Assembly (NCBI RefSeq): GCF_963966145.1
Contig: NC_091048.1
Coordinates: forward strand, 558,001-622,000
Reading direction: 5' to 3'
Source: Tenebrio molitor
Taxonomy: Eukaryota; Arthropoda; Insecta; Coleoptera; Tenebrionidae
Length of the DNA stretch: 64,000 nucleotides
The notes beneath the pieces are model-generated. The model searched no databases. It worked only from the letters and a program-made list of their open reading frames with translations, and was not told where the DNA came from. The stretch's first letter is position 1. The number at the start of each line of letters is the position of its first letter. Made by a program: the position numbers and the translations under genes. Of this stretch, positions 22,930-34,309 are shown in pieces.

Positions 22930-25900
22930 TTAAAAATGTGCCAACAACAACCCTATACCAATTTACTTAAAAATATTAACCTATTGATTCAAAATTAATT
23001 AAAATTAATATAACTTCTACTAGCATTAAGAATAACGTTAGCAACTCGAAAAACTGAATTGATGCTATTCTCAGAACTATTATATTATCAGAACATCGGT
23101 CCTGTGTACATAATATGTACTTGTTTTCACAAGTTTCAGAATCATGGTAAAGCTACCGTAACAAATAATTCAATAACTATAAGTAATTTTTAATTTCTCC
23201 CTTGATACGTCATAAATATGTTGTTGGTACTTTACTACATATTTTTTATAAGAGTTGCTCAACATTAACTGTTCGTTTCTAATTTATCCATCTGTTCTAA
23301 TTCAAATATGTTCAATAGGATGTACTCATGACGATTACGGTTGTAGTTTAACCGATATCTGCAAAACGCACTCTTTATCAGAGTAAATCGGAAGGGAACA
23401 CAACCGTCGTTCTGTGAAGAGTTCCTCATTTTATTTATGTAACAACTGAAAACTGGTCCAGACACAGGTTATGTGGTAACTTGTGTTTAATTCGCTGTTT
23501 TTTTTCCTTTAAATAATTTTTAAGAGCAAAACCTAAATAATTGGGGATTTCCAAGTGTTACAAAACATTTCGTTAAGAAGCCAAAAGTGTTGTAACTGCA
23601 GATCAAAAACTAATTATAGTTTACATTACCTTCAAAATTTGTGAAGTTGACATTTAGTGAAAATCAATTGTTCTCGAACCATGTGATAATAGCATTCAAA
23701 TTACCTTACATGACATTGGAAGCTACTGTTGGTCTTAATTTGAAGATAAATTAGTTGACAGGCAAAAGAAATAACGGTGGTCATAAATTGGTTCCCTGTG
23801 GCACAGCAGGTGTGAAATAAAATTGTGTTTCAAGAAGTGATGGGTACGTAACATTTGCATAAACGTGTTGGTAAAGAATTTTTGCAAAGTCACAAATGGT
23901 AGGCTCCAATTTAAAAAAAAAAACAGATTTCGGTGTTAAAGAATCTTTAAGAAAACAATTAGTAGCATGTACCATTTAATCCTTGGGTGAAACAATGTTT
24001 GTTGCATTTTGATGTCATTTAATCAGTATGTCTTATTTTGGTATTCTGTTAACGATGAACGAAAAATTAAGCCAGATATAAACACTATTGAAAAAATATA
24101 CAAAAGCATTAACAACAGCTGTTGGAGTTAACAATTCTTGACAATGAAAATGCCCAATTCCAGAAACACGTTAGTTACACTTCTTGAACGTTGTCCAAAA
24201 ATATCTACGGGGCCGATTCCAAGTTGACCTGCGACTGTCGCAACTTGTAACGGCGTAAAATTACAAGTTTGAGAAAGATGACGCATATTGGTAATTAATG
24301 CGTAGGACAAAGATAGCTACATATTTGCGCTGCACCACCTATTTGCCACCATGACTTGAAATCGGGCCTGAGGCGTTAGGATACTGTACCTACATACATA
24401 TATCAGAAATGCGAGGCTAAAAAAGACTTTTTTTTAGGTAAATACATTTATAATCAGTCCTCCACTGTCCAATAAAATTATTACCGCTCTGCGATTGTTG
24501 ATAAACTTTGCCAACGAAAATATTTCTGAACGTTTTAGCAAAAAGGTAACCTTTAAAGATCAACAGGTGGTGTATTCTGCTCGACCAGAAAAATATTTCC
24601 TTTTGTCATTTAAGACGAAACCGTTTTTCGTGGGCCACTTCGTAACGACCAGACCGTCCAAAAGAAAAAAAAATCGTCTCCACCAACCCAACCGTATAAT
24701 TGCCTTCGTTCAATTTGATTTCGTCGCCATCAGGACGTGTTCGTCATCAAAACCAGTCGGTTAAAATTCGCAATCCGTAGCATCGGGTGTTGTTACAGGC
24801 CATTTTTGGGCAACGTACGTCGTACGCCTTGTAATTCGTACTTCGTTAACATGAGCGCGAGCAACACTAGGTCAGTAAGTACATGAGAATACAACACATG
24901 ATGCCGAACACTTCAACTTTCAGTAGGTGAATAACCGCAGAGGCCGTCAGCAAATGTCAACGAACTCGACGACACACACGCGTACTCCCAACCTTGTGTG
25001 TCGCACCGTAGAAAGCAAAATGAAAAATCGCAACCCTCCGGGGTGGTACCGAGACGAGGTCCAGGTGGTGGTGGTGGTGTTAGGAGCGAGGCGACGGGCG
25101 GAAGCGTCGGAGTACCTACTGCAAAAGATGTTTGCGGAGCGATCGTGCAATGGAGCTAGCGGCGGTACTGCATCGTTCCAGTTCATAAATTGCATGCCTA
25201 AACTGCATACATTGTGATGACGTGATGCAGACCTGGGGCGTTGTATAGGAATAATGCGGCGCAGTTTAATTTATCACACTAACCTGCATCTGGCATTCCA
25301 TTTTTCATATCTTGATTAACCTTTTCGCTGACTCCATAACAAGCTCATAAAAATTCACACAAAATGCCAGCGAACATGTAAATTATTGCATTTTTGCCTA
25401 CTCTCGAAGAACGTTTCCATATTCCAGCAACGGGCCTAACTGCCACCTTATGTAATCCACCGATTCCTTCGATTGATCTAGATCTTGGAACAATGCACCT
25501 TATCGAAGGTACTCGGTCAAAATTCGGACAAACATCGAAGGAATGTCTATTGTGTGGTGTCGTTTGCCTTTGGCCAAATTTCTTCCGAAAGATCGGTTTT
25601 TCCCGTTGGTAGTACCACTCGAGAGTCGCACCGACGAGAATAATATGAATGGAAAGTCATAGCCAAGGCTAGGTCGCTGACCTGATACAACAGTACTCGC
25701 CGTAACTGCAACTGTACTCGTAGTATGCTTTGACAGCGGCCGTCATCCCCACCAGTTCGTTGCAGGAACGCCTCTTTCAGTTTCAGGAGTCCGGGCCTGA
25801 AATCCGGACGCTTTTTACCTCCCCGATCAGGCGATTTTGTCGCCCGAAAAAATTTCGTGCTTCGATGGCTTCAACATCAAAGAAATTAATTACAAGTTAA

Positions 25901-26581
25901 CTGACCAACGATGACAGAAGTACGATTCATGACAGCAATAGTCGTAAATTAGTTTTTCTCGTCGACCAGTAACCTACAAAGGAGCATCATTTTTGTATTT
26001 CCTTCGAGATGTGGTTAGTTTTTGACGATTTCATGACAATTCGAAGAAAGCCTTCTTTTGCACGGCTGAAAATGTTTGCGTTATACATTTGTATTGTAGG
26101 TGACAACAACTTTCCAAATTGCCACTGCACGCGATGACGGAAAAGATTGAGATTTATTAATTTGGTCTGCCAGTTTCGAAATTTTGTCGCCACCAATGAA
26201 ACCTCACGAAAACCCATAATAGCGAACATTAGACTAAATTTGACCATCGCGGTTGAGACTCTACGTCAATCCACTTCTTCCATAACTGTCTTTTTTGAAA
26301 GCAGCATGGTTTAGAAATTACATTCCGAATTGCGTACAGTTAAAACGACTCGTACAGAATATTGACACATCTTTTCCATCTAGAATCAACCTTTCTCAGT
26401 CACACGTTCTGTCTATGACATCAAAATATTTGGTTGCGATAAAACTTGTAAGAATTCGTAACCACCATCAAGAAAACAATATTTAAATACATACATATAA
26501 ATATACAATCGGTGTTAAAATTAGACGGATTTTTTGTTGCCAAAAAAAGAGAACCTTTTCAAAATGTAAAGTCTGTACATA
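22930..26581. other. gene-poor stretch with a CpG-rich island
   Basis: No gene recognised. From about 24600 to 25830 the sequence is richer in CG dinucleotides (cgacgggcggaagcgtcgg, gcggcgcagttt). Overlapping frames on both strands (24927-25217 plus, 24947-25195 minus) are mutual shadows. A promoter or 5' exon of an unseen gene is possible. A short GGT run lies near 25067. Confidence 0.4.
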
Positions 26582-26583
26582 TA

Positions 26584-26989
26584 CAGACTGATTCACTTAA
26601 CTTTCCGACCCTAACGAAAGTTAAATGCAGCCAGTAATACGTTATTCGGTGATAACTTGATACCTTTATTTCCTATGAAATCTGGACACCCCGGGCATTA
26701 TTGACAATCACTTGACAGTTTCTTTTTGTATAATGCTAAAATAATTTTTGGTTAATTAAAATGTGCTCCAATGACGAAAGGATCGATATGATATTGACAT
26801 ATGATGAGTCAGTTTCTTAAATAAAAAGAAATGTCGATTTCTGGGATTTTAAAATTTTTATAATTGAGATGTCCAAACCATAAAAAAGTTTAAAATAATT
26901 CATGTTTTTGGATCAAGTCATGAATGAAAAACGTATTGCTGGCTGTATTTAAATTTCGTTAGGGTCGGAGAGTTATGTGAATCAGTCTG
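26584..26989. mobile_element. MITE family L, copy 1 (406 bp) with TA duplication
   Basis: Termini cagactgattcacttaactt and its counterpart gttatgtgaatcagtctg. Arms extend through ccgaccctaacgaaa and aaatgcagccagtaatacg. TA on both sides. A second copy in inverted orientation lies at 45270-45579. Confidence 0.9.
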
Positions 26990-26991
26990 TA

Positions 26992-28250
26992 TAATATGTC
27001 AAAACTTTTGTAAATACATATTACATATGTACTACCAAAGACTTCAAAATAACCTACGATTAAACAGTTACACCCTGCTAATGTCACAATGTTCTAACGT
27101 AGAACAGAAATAACCACTCCATCTTAAATGACACTATAAAACTATAAACATTTCTAAATTAAACTACCATTTCTATTAGGTAATGCATGAAGTAGGTACA
27201 TAATATTTTTGTTTTACAATACAAAAATTTCTGATAATAATGCGGAGTCTGAAAAAGTCCCTCGAATGCTTGCAGCGTTTCCACGTTGAATGGCAAGGGA
27301 AATCCTCTTGAAATGGAATTTCTTTGATTTTGAATCGCCTGATTCCGCAATAAGTCGGTTTGTAAATTGTTTCTAAATTAATCATTTCGGTAAGTTTCTG
27401 TTTCTTCCAACAGATTCATCTCATACATTTTTAATACGGCTCAGGTCATGGGGTTTAACAAGGAAAGATAAAACAGACTTGTAAAAAATAAACTAGAATA
27501 AGTTGTGTCGAATTATATATAATCCTTCCAAACGAATTAGTAATTACCAATGCACCAACTTAATTTTGGTCAAAAAGAAAACGTTCAAAAAATTTGTGGT
27601 GAACTAATAAAAAAATAATTCAATTTAATTAAGACTAAACTTATTTTTTATAAAAAACGCCTAAGATTTTCTGAAATTTTTCTGATTAAAAAAGAATAGA
27701 TGAGAAGCAAATTATTAAATAATTATCCTTGATACGTTTTAAAATTCGTTTTAGAAAATTATTAGATCAATTCACTATATGTATTTCTTTACGAAAAAAA
27801 GCTCTATTTTAGAATAGTACATTCTTCAATGAGCGTATAATGATGATTCCAGTACTCGCCTACGGCTCGTGTTGCATTTTCATCCTCTTGAAAAATAGCT
27901 ATTTAAGCTATTATACACGAGTAGAAGACTATAGGTACTTTCTCCACCACAACTATGCAAAAAAACAATCTTTGAAAATTTAATTTATTTTGATTTTTTA
28001 ATATTTGAGAATTCAAATACGACGGATGTGATTGGCCGAAAGCCCGTGGATTCCACTTTGGAATCCACGGGGTGTGGACTTGATATTATTCTTTGAATTA
28101 ATATCCAACAAAAATGCATACATTCTTTTGGAGTCTTGAAAAAATACATTTTTCATGTTTACAAAATGAAGAATTAAAAAAATATAGTAATTTTACAATT
28201 TTTGTAAGTAGTTGACTTTTTTATGTAACTTAAATAATTTTACATTACTA
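26992..28250. other. unassigned stretch with one strong hairpin
   Basis: No gene recognised. Contains a perfect short hairpin at 28043-28071, listed separately. Confidence 0.4.
28043..28071. repeat. perfect 13-bp-stem hairpin
   Basis: cccgtggattcca, loop ctt, tggaatccacggg. GC-rich compared with its surroundings. Function unknown; could be a MITE core or a structured RNA segment. Confidence 0.85.
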
Positions 28251-28391
28251 TGGGCCGGTTTCACCAACGTCAGTTAAAGTTAACTGTAGGTTAAAATATA
28301 CGAAAACATTATTATAACAATAGGCAACTAAAATATAACAAAGCATTTTAACCTTGACTTAACTTTAACTGGCGTTGGTGAAACCGGCCCT
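28251..28391. mobile_element. MITE family H, copy 2 (about 141 bp)
   Basis: gggccggtttcaccaacgtc ... ggcgttggtgaaaccggccc. In inverted orientation to copy 3. Its right edge donates the first three bases of the target duplication of the adjacent LINE, so the MITE is older than the LINE. Confidence 0.88.
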
Positions 28392-28399
28392 TAATGGTT

Positions 28400-31300
28400 G
28401 TTGTTGTATGTATATTTAATACCTATACAGGTTTATAAATTATCCGATTTTCGACCTTTCCCACTAACTCAATAAAATACAATAAAATATAATATAATAA
28501 CTAAAACTAACTAACTAAATAATTCAAAACAATAACAAATTAGCAGCTTTCCAAATACAATTATCCCTCCCCACATATTGTCCCTCTTCTCCACTCAACC
28601 TTCTTCATCCATTCGATCCCTCTTCCGTCCTCATTCAACATTTCTTCTCTACTTTCCTCTCTCTCTCTCAATTCTACGCATTCATTCAACATATGTTCTA
28701 TCGTCTCCTTTTTTTCTCCACACATCCTGCACACTCTAATCCTATCCTCATTCCAATATTTATTCTCTCTCTCCTCATTTCCACACCTAAATCTTGCTAT
28801 TATCACTCTCTCCTTTCTACTCTCTCTTCCTAGGTACTTTGGTAGTTCTTCCGTTATTATTTTTTCATACTTCCCATTGTACCTAGATTCCCTAATTCTC
28901 GTTCTTCTTTCCTGCGCTTGCACATCTCTGTCTCTCTGCACCAATTCATATGTCATTGCTCTGCCTCCCTCTCGCATTCTTTCTATCTCCGCTCCTGCAT
29001 AACCATTTCTTTCGAAATATGCCTCCCTCTCTTTCCATACCCCTTTTCCTATTTCTTTCCTTTTTTCTTTCAGACACTCTTGCAAAATTCTACACTCTCC
29101 TCTCTCTATCAACCTCTCCTCAAATCTTATTGCTCTCTTTCCTGCTTCTATTCTTATTCCATCCCTTTTTGTTTCCTCCATCACTATATAGCCCGGTGTC
29201 TCTCTATCTACTCCTAGCACCCATTTCAAATATTTTCCTTGCACCCCTTCCAACCCTTCTTGCTCTCTCCATCCCCATATTTCCGCTCCATACATCATCA
29301 CGCTTTTCACCAGACTATCAAACATCATTATTCTCCTTCTAAAGTCATGTCCAAATTTTCTCTCTCCTATCCCCCATACCGCTCCTATTATCTTATTCGC
29401 TTTTTTCACTAACTCTCTCACATGTGCTGCTGCTGTGTTTCTTTCATTCATCACATAACCTAAATACTTAAATTCTTTCACTTCTTCAATTTTATCCTTT
29501 TCCCATCTCCACTCATTTATTTTTCTCCTACCACCCCCCTTTCTAAACACCATCATCTTGGATTTCTCTACATTCACCGTCAACTTTTTCCTCCTCATAT
29601 ATTTCTCCATATTTCCCAACATTTCTTTCATACCTTTCTCCTCTCTCGCTAGCACCACCAAATCATCCGCGTATGCCAAAGACCACACTTTTTCTTTGCC
29701 CACCACGACCCCCCCTGCCTGCCCCTTCCTGAACATCTCCTCTATATCTCCTATAAACGCTGCAAACAGGCTGGGGCTTAGTGGACAACCTTGTCTTACT
29801 CCCTTATACGTCTTGAAACATTCACTCACTCTTCCATCCACTCTCACTCTACTTATCGTCTCTTCATATATCTCTTCTATTTTTGTTACCAGATGCTCAT
29901 TTATCCCTTTCTTTCTCAAGTATTCCCACAGTAAGTCTCTTTCCACATTATCAAAAGCCGCCTTCAGGTCTACAAAAAATGCATATATCTTGCTACCCCT
30001 CTTTTTTATCTCATTTCCTATTATATGATTCAAGATATATACGTTGTCCATAGTCCCTCTACCTTTCCTAAATCCCGCCTGCCCGTCTGGTAACGCACCC
30101 CGCTCATTCATTTCCTTCATCAGTCTTTCTTCCACAATCATCGCGTATACCTTATATGCCGTATTAAGGAGCGTGATCCCCCTGTAATTGCTGGCTGTAT
30201 CCTTTTCTCCTTTCTTATATATGGGGCATATTATCCCCTCCTTCCACTCCTGGGGGAAGCCCTCTCCCTTCCACACTCCATTCATTATCTCTAACAACCT
30301 ATCAACTTCCCTTTCAGTTCCATACATCCACGATTCGTTCTGTATACCGTCCCTCCCCGGTGCCTTTTTCCTTTTCAGTTTTATAAGTTGTTGCTCTAAT
30401 TCTTCTCTTGTTATCTCTTCTATTTCTCCCACTCTGTGTTGTCTCTTTTCCTTTTCTTGTCTGTTTTCCTCACCCCCCAACAACTCACTGAAGTGCTTTC
30501 TCCATTCCTCCATAGTAATTCTATCACTCACTATTTCTCCTTTTTTCTTTCTTTCCCTATTTATGTATCTCCACACCTCTTCTTCCGTCTTTATACCTTT
30601 CATCTTCATTTCTTCTTCCATCCGTTTCTTTTCCTTCTTCTCTTTGCATACTAATTTGTACCTCTTGCGTGCTCTCTTGTACTCTTCCTTCGTTGCTTTT
30701 TCTTTTTTCCAATTTCTGAGTTTCTTTCTTGCTGCTTGCTTCCCTTCCCTGCATTCTTTATCCCACCACTCGTTTTTCCACAGCCCCATCTTCTCTCTTA
30801 TCTCTATCTCTTTTTTTTCTGTTGCATTTTTTACGTTCTCGCTCAGCTCCCTCACTTTTTCGTTTATTTCTCCTTCTTCGTATTTTGCCTCCCTAAGTCT
30901 TGCTCTATACTTTTCTTTTCCTTCTTCCGTCCAAATATTCTTCACAATTTTTCTTTTAACATCCTTCATACTTCTCTCTTTCTCTCTTCCTTTTGTCCTC
31001 ACTTCCAATGGCATATGATCCGACTCCACTCTTTCTCCCACCTTAAATTCTTCTATTTTATCCCATGCTTCTTCATTCACCATAACATAATCAATAACTG
31101 TCTCCCCTCTCGATCCAATATACGTGTACTCCCCTTTCTCGTCTCCTATGCAGTTTCCATTAAGTACGTCCCATCCTCTTTCTTCTACTAAGCTAACCAG
31201 TTCTCTCCCTTCTGCGTTTTCTATTCCATCTTTTGTTGGTCTTCTTTCTATTGTTGCTTGTTGTTCTTCCATCCGCCTTCCTTTTCCCCCAATTCTTGCA

Positions 31301-31878
31301 TTAAAATCCCCCCCAATCACCAGAGTTCCTTCTTCCTGCTCTTTTACTCGCTCTTCTATTATTCTCTTCGTTTCTTTCATACTTCTGCTGTATATTGTTA
31401 CAATTCTCCATTTTCTCTGTTTTCTTTTTACCGTTCTTTCCATAAACCCTCTTTCTTCTTTTACTCCAGATCCGTTTTCTTCTTCCAGTCCCTTTTTCAC
31501 ACCCATTATTATCCCACCTTTCGCTCTCCCTTTCTTGCTTTCCCTCTCTGCATATTGACACTTCCACTCAAACTCTCTCGGCATTCTCTTTTCCAATCTT
31601 TCCCAGCCTTTTTCTTCCACCCACGTTTCTACCAATCCCACTACGTCAAATTCTCCCAAATACTTCCAAAACTCATTCTCTTTATTTTTTATTCCCGCTA
31701 CATTCCAGAATACTATTCTTATTTGCTCGTTTTCTCCTTTATTCCTCTCCATGTTCGTTTTCCCTTTTCTGCCCTGTCGTCTTTTTCTTACGCTCTTATT
31801 CAAAAATTTTCTGTATGTAACTTCCCGTTTTCTTCATCCCACCTAAAACCTTTTCCCTCTATCCATATCTTTTTATAA
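28400..31878 (-). mobile_element. full-length APE-type LINE (3.48 kb) with 12-bp target-site duplication
   Basis: The 12 bases cccttaatggtt occur at 28388-28399 and again at 31879-31890, directly bracketing the element. On the minus strand the 5' leader is 75 nt, then the ORF, then a 3' UTR of about 160 nt ending in a short (CAA)n tail (plus strand gttgttgtatg from 28400). Direct duplication and a simple-repeat tail are hallmarks of target-primed reverse transcription. Confidence 0.85.
28561..31803 (-). CDS. APE-type LINE polyprotein (endonuclease, reverse transcriptase, zinc knuckle)
   Basis: One open frame of 1080 residues. N-terminal APE-like endonuclease (about 25-270): FWNVAGIKNKENEFW, VVGLVETWVEE, IGGDFNARIGGKG, and the terminal SDHMPLEV. 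Then a long K/E/R-rich linker (about 290-440) that may form coiled coil. Reverse transcriptase: KKAPGRDGIQNESW, YRGITLLNTAYKV, QAGFRKGRGTMDN, FVDLKAAFDNVER, GVRQGCPLSPSLF and the catalytic YADD at about 711-714. C-terminal CCHC knuckle CRMCGEKKETIEHMLNEC near 1023-1040. No separate gag-like ORF1 is seen. The intact frame suggests recent or ongoing mobility. Clade assignment is not safe by eye. The S/F-rich plus-strand frames over this region (28918-31878) are antisense shadows of its K/E-rich coding. Confidence 0.92.
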   Translation of the reverse strand: MNKSVRKRRQGRKGKTNMERNKGENEQIRIVFWNVAGIKNKENEFWKYLGEFDVVGLVETWVEEKGWERLEKRMPREFEWKCQYAERESKKGRAKGGIIMGVKKGLEEENGSGVKEERGFMERTVKRKQRKWRIVTIYSRSMKETKRIIEERVKEQEEGTLVIGGDFNARIGGKGRRMEEQQATIERRPTKDGIENAEGRELVSLVEERGWDVLNGNCIGDEKGEYTYIGSRGETVIDYVMVNEEAWDKIEEFKVGERVESDHMPLEVRTKGREKERSMKDVKRKIVKNIWTEEGKEKYRARLREAKYEEGEINEKVRELSENVKNATEKKEIEIREKMGLWKNEWWDKECREGKQAARKKLRNWKKEKATKEEYKRARKRYKLVCKEKKEKKRMEEEMKMKGIKTEEEVWRYINRERKKKGEIVSDRITMEEWRKHFSELLGGEENRQEKEKRQHRVGEIEEITREELEQQLIKLKRKKAPGRDGIQNESWMYGTEREVDRLLEIMNGVWKGEGFPQEWKEGIICPIYKKGEKDTASNYRGITLLNTAYKVYAMIVEERLMKEMNERGALPDGQAGFRKGRGTMDNVYILNHIIGNEIKKRGSKIYAFFVDLKAAFDNVERDLLWEYLRKKGINEHLVTKIEEIYEETISRVRVDGRVSECFKTYKGVRQGCPLSPSLFAAFIGDIEEMFRKGQAGGVVVGKEKVWSLAYADDLVVLAREEKGMKEMLGNMEKYMRRKKLTVNVEKSKMMVFRKGGGRRKINEWRWEKDKIEEVKEFKYLGYVMNERNTAAAHVRELVKKANKIIGAVWGIGERKFGHDFRRRIMMFDSLVKSVMMYGAEIWGWREQEGLEGVQGKYLKWVLGVDRETPGYIVMEETKRDGIRIEAGKRAIRFEERLIERGECRILQECLKEKRKEIGKGVWKEREAYFERNGYAGAEIERMREGGRAMTYELVQRDRDVQAQERRTRIRESRYNGKYEKIITEELPKYLGRESRKERVIIARFRCGNEERENKYWNEDRIRVCRMCGEKKETIEHMLNECVELREREESREEMLNEDGRGIEWMKKVEWRRGTICGEG

Positions 31879-32018
31879 CCCTTAATGGTTAAAAAAGACA
31901 TTAAGAAAACAAATAATTGTGAAAAAAAGAAATGTAAGAACATACTCGTAGGTAGGTACATATTATTTAATATGTATCTGAAAACTAAGTTGAAAAATAA
32001 AAAAATATTAATTTTCTA

Positions 32019-32156
32019 AGGGCCGGTTGCACCAACGCCAGTTAAAGTTAACTATAGGTTAAAATGTTTCGTTACTTTAGTTACCTATTGTTATAACAAT
32101 GTTTTCGTATATTTTAATCTATAGTTAAATTTAACTCACGTTGGTGCAACCGGCCC
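32019..32156. mobile_element. MITE family H, copy 3 (about 138 bp)
   Basis: gggccggttgcaccaacgcc ... cgttggtgcaaccggccc, flanked by TAA on both sides, a clean 3-bp TWA duplication as in PIF/Harbinger elements. Closest in sequence to copy 1. Confidence 0.9.
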
Positions 32157-32159
32157 TAA

Positions 32160-33750
32160 GGGTAATTTAAAATTTTCGGAAATTGAATGTTACTACGTGA
32201 AATAAGAAGACTTCAAAAAACCAAATTAACACAAAAGCTTAGAGAGGAGCGGTTTAAAATTATTGCTCATAGCTTCGTCTGCTTGGGTTTGTTTTTGGTT
32301 TTATCCTTTAGCTGTTTTTTTGGCAGTTTTCACTGTACTACTGTTAAGTATTTAATTTGGAAAATATACGCACATTGTCATTTTTAAAGATATCTATAAA
32401 GATAATAGCAGAAACACACAACCTACTAACATTAACTAATGAAATTTCTGAACACATTCAATATCAAAAATTGAACAAACAGATATTACTGTAAACAGTT
32501 CAAAAAATAAGTGATTTTGTGTTTTCTTCGAAAGTACATACATACTTCAATTTAGATTTAAAAATAACAACGCAATACGACACGAAATAAATGTTTGTAG
32601 TCTTTGCGATACATTGTAAAATTCAGTCTTGCTGTGTCGACTAGGTCCAAAAAAGTTGTTTTTTGGCGTCAGGTGCGGTACCTTTGACGGTACCCGGCGT
32701 GGAGTCATGCACGGGAGCTCATAACCTTTTGTGACAGGCGGCAAACAATGCCAACAATGAAAATAATGCGGTCAGGCGATGGAGGAGGCTGAGGACCACT
32801 AGACGGTTATTTCTAAAGGGGTTCATCGACCCGTTCAGGTGGTCCCAATTCTGGGGTTCCGGTCGTTGGTCTGACCTACCTACCAGCCCCCTTCGATTCC
32901 CTACGGTATGATCTTTAGTAAGACGAAATTTTCGAAGGCGGCAAAAAAATCTGTGGGCCGCGTGGACTGCGATCGTCTACCTATAAGAGTGAAAGTACTG
33001 TCCGTTACACGAGCCGAGTACATACGGCGGTACTCACTACTAGCACACCTATAGAGCTCAATGACCTCGCCGGCGCGAGCTAGTCGTACTCCACATCTTT
33101 CGACAATGGTGGGTCCATACACAAAGATCGGTTTAGGTGCACTGACCCAACGCGATTACATCAAGAAGTACCACCGAGTTACATTAGGTGCCACGGGGAA
33201 GTGGATAATTGATTGTGACACACACGACTGACTGAGTATTACCTAAACTAAGGTGTTCTTGTCTCATGTTGAATTGTGTACAGGCTTGGACTGTCTTGAA
33301 TTACATAAAAAACTGGACTGAAATGCAAATTATTACCCAGAAGTAAACACGAATACTCGTTAAACGGTTGACAAATAACACTAAATGCAACCTGCGCAGA
33401 ATTTTGTCAGGTGGAAAAACTTTTTAAAACATTTGTTCACGATCTAGGACTTTACAGTCGGAAAATTGTAAAACATAAAAGTTTATTTCGTCTGAAAAAC
33501 TAAAGAAAAATTTTAGTACCTACCTAGAGCAAGCATCAACCCATCCAAAAACAAAAGTAGGTAAGATTATCTTGTTATAGAAGAGATTATTATTGTAACA
33601 ACATTTGGGAGACAATTTGAAATTTAATTTTCAATAAAATGACATCGCTTCGTCAATATCAACCCAATTCCATTAAAATAAGTCACTAGATAATTATTTT
33701 ATATTTAAAAAAATTAAATTAATGAAGCCGAAGTAGAAAAAATAGCATGT
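32160..33750. other. unassigned stretch with CpG-rich block
   Basis: No gene recognised. About 32640-33240 is richer in GC/CpG (ggcgtcaggtgcggtacc, gacggtacccggcgtgg). The 73-codon minus-strand frame at 32901-33122 has no recognisable motif. Might be a 5' exon or promoter of a gene with distant exons. Confidence 0.35.
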
Positions 33751-33751
33751 T

Positions 33752-33868
33752 ACACTCGTTTCACAAGACATGTTGTCGAACTCGTTCCTTTAGAGCACTC
33801 TTCACTGCGTTCGTCGTGCTCTAAACCCTCTCGTTCGACAATATACTGTCTTGTGCAACTCGTATAAC
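33752..33868. mobile_element. palindromic MITE M (about 117 bp)
   Basis: ttacactcgtttcacaagac and ttgtcgaactcg at the left; inverted gtcttgtgcaactcgtataa and cgttcgacaa at the right. Loop holds tagagcac / gtgctcta. Several mismatches indicate age. Confidence 0.65.
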
Positions 33869-33989
33869 AATATACTATTATGTGTCCAGTCTTAAGGTAG
33901 TTCAATATGTTCATCTAATCTTGTTATAAATTGCCACAGAGAAAAAAATACACAATCAATTTTAGCAATAGATCTCTGATCAATTACTA

Positions 33990-34305
33990 CAATGTAATTT
34001 TTTAATAATAATTTTTTGTTCGACACTGTCAGAATTTGAGAATTTTCTCCTGTGTGGACGAATTTTGATAAATTTGACAACTTGTCAAAACGAAACGTCA
34101 AGCTAATTTTAAAGATTTTTAGCGATTTGGAGCCTTTAAGGGGCTCGTCGAACAAAAAAAACGTTGTATTCAACTCGTTCTTGTGTAATTTGGGCTTTTT
34201 TTGGCACTCGTGGACCTTATAACTCTCGTTTCACTCGAGTTTTAAACAGGTTCACTCATGCCAAAAAAAGCCAAAATTACACACGAACTCGTTAAATAAA
34301 TAACT
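33990..34305. repeat. family A repeat, copy 3, with long flank
   Basis: Complete palindrome at 34173-34293 (aactcgttcttgtgtaattt ... acacgaactcgt). The adjacent 33990-34172 is inverted and homologous to 57155-57325 (gagaattttctcctgtg, acgtcaagctaattttaaag). The minus frame 33892-34173 falls within this repeat and is not kept open in the other copy. Confidence 0.8.
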
Positions 34306-34309
34306 ATTT

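Noticed and set aside
28918..31878. Several long plus-strand frames rich in Ser, Phe and Leu
   Set aside because: They lie exactly antisense to the K/E/R-rich LINE ORF and reflect its codon content.
33892..34173. 93-codon minus frame beginning MNTTFFLFDEPLKG
   Set aside because: It is inside repeat family A; the other copy at 57155 breaks the frame, so there is no sign of coding constraint.
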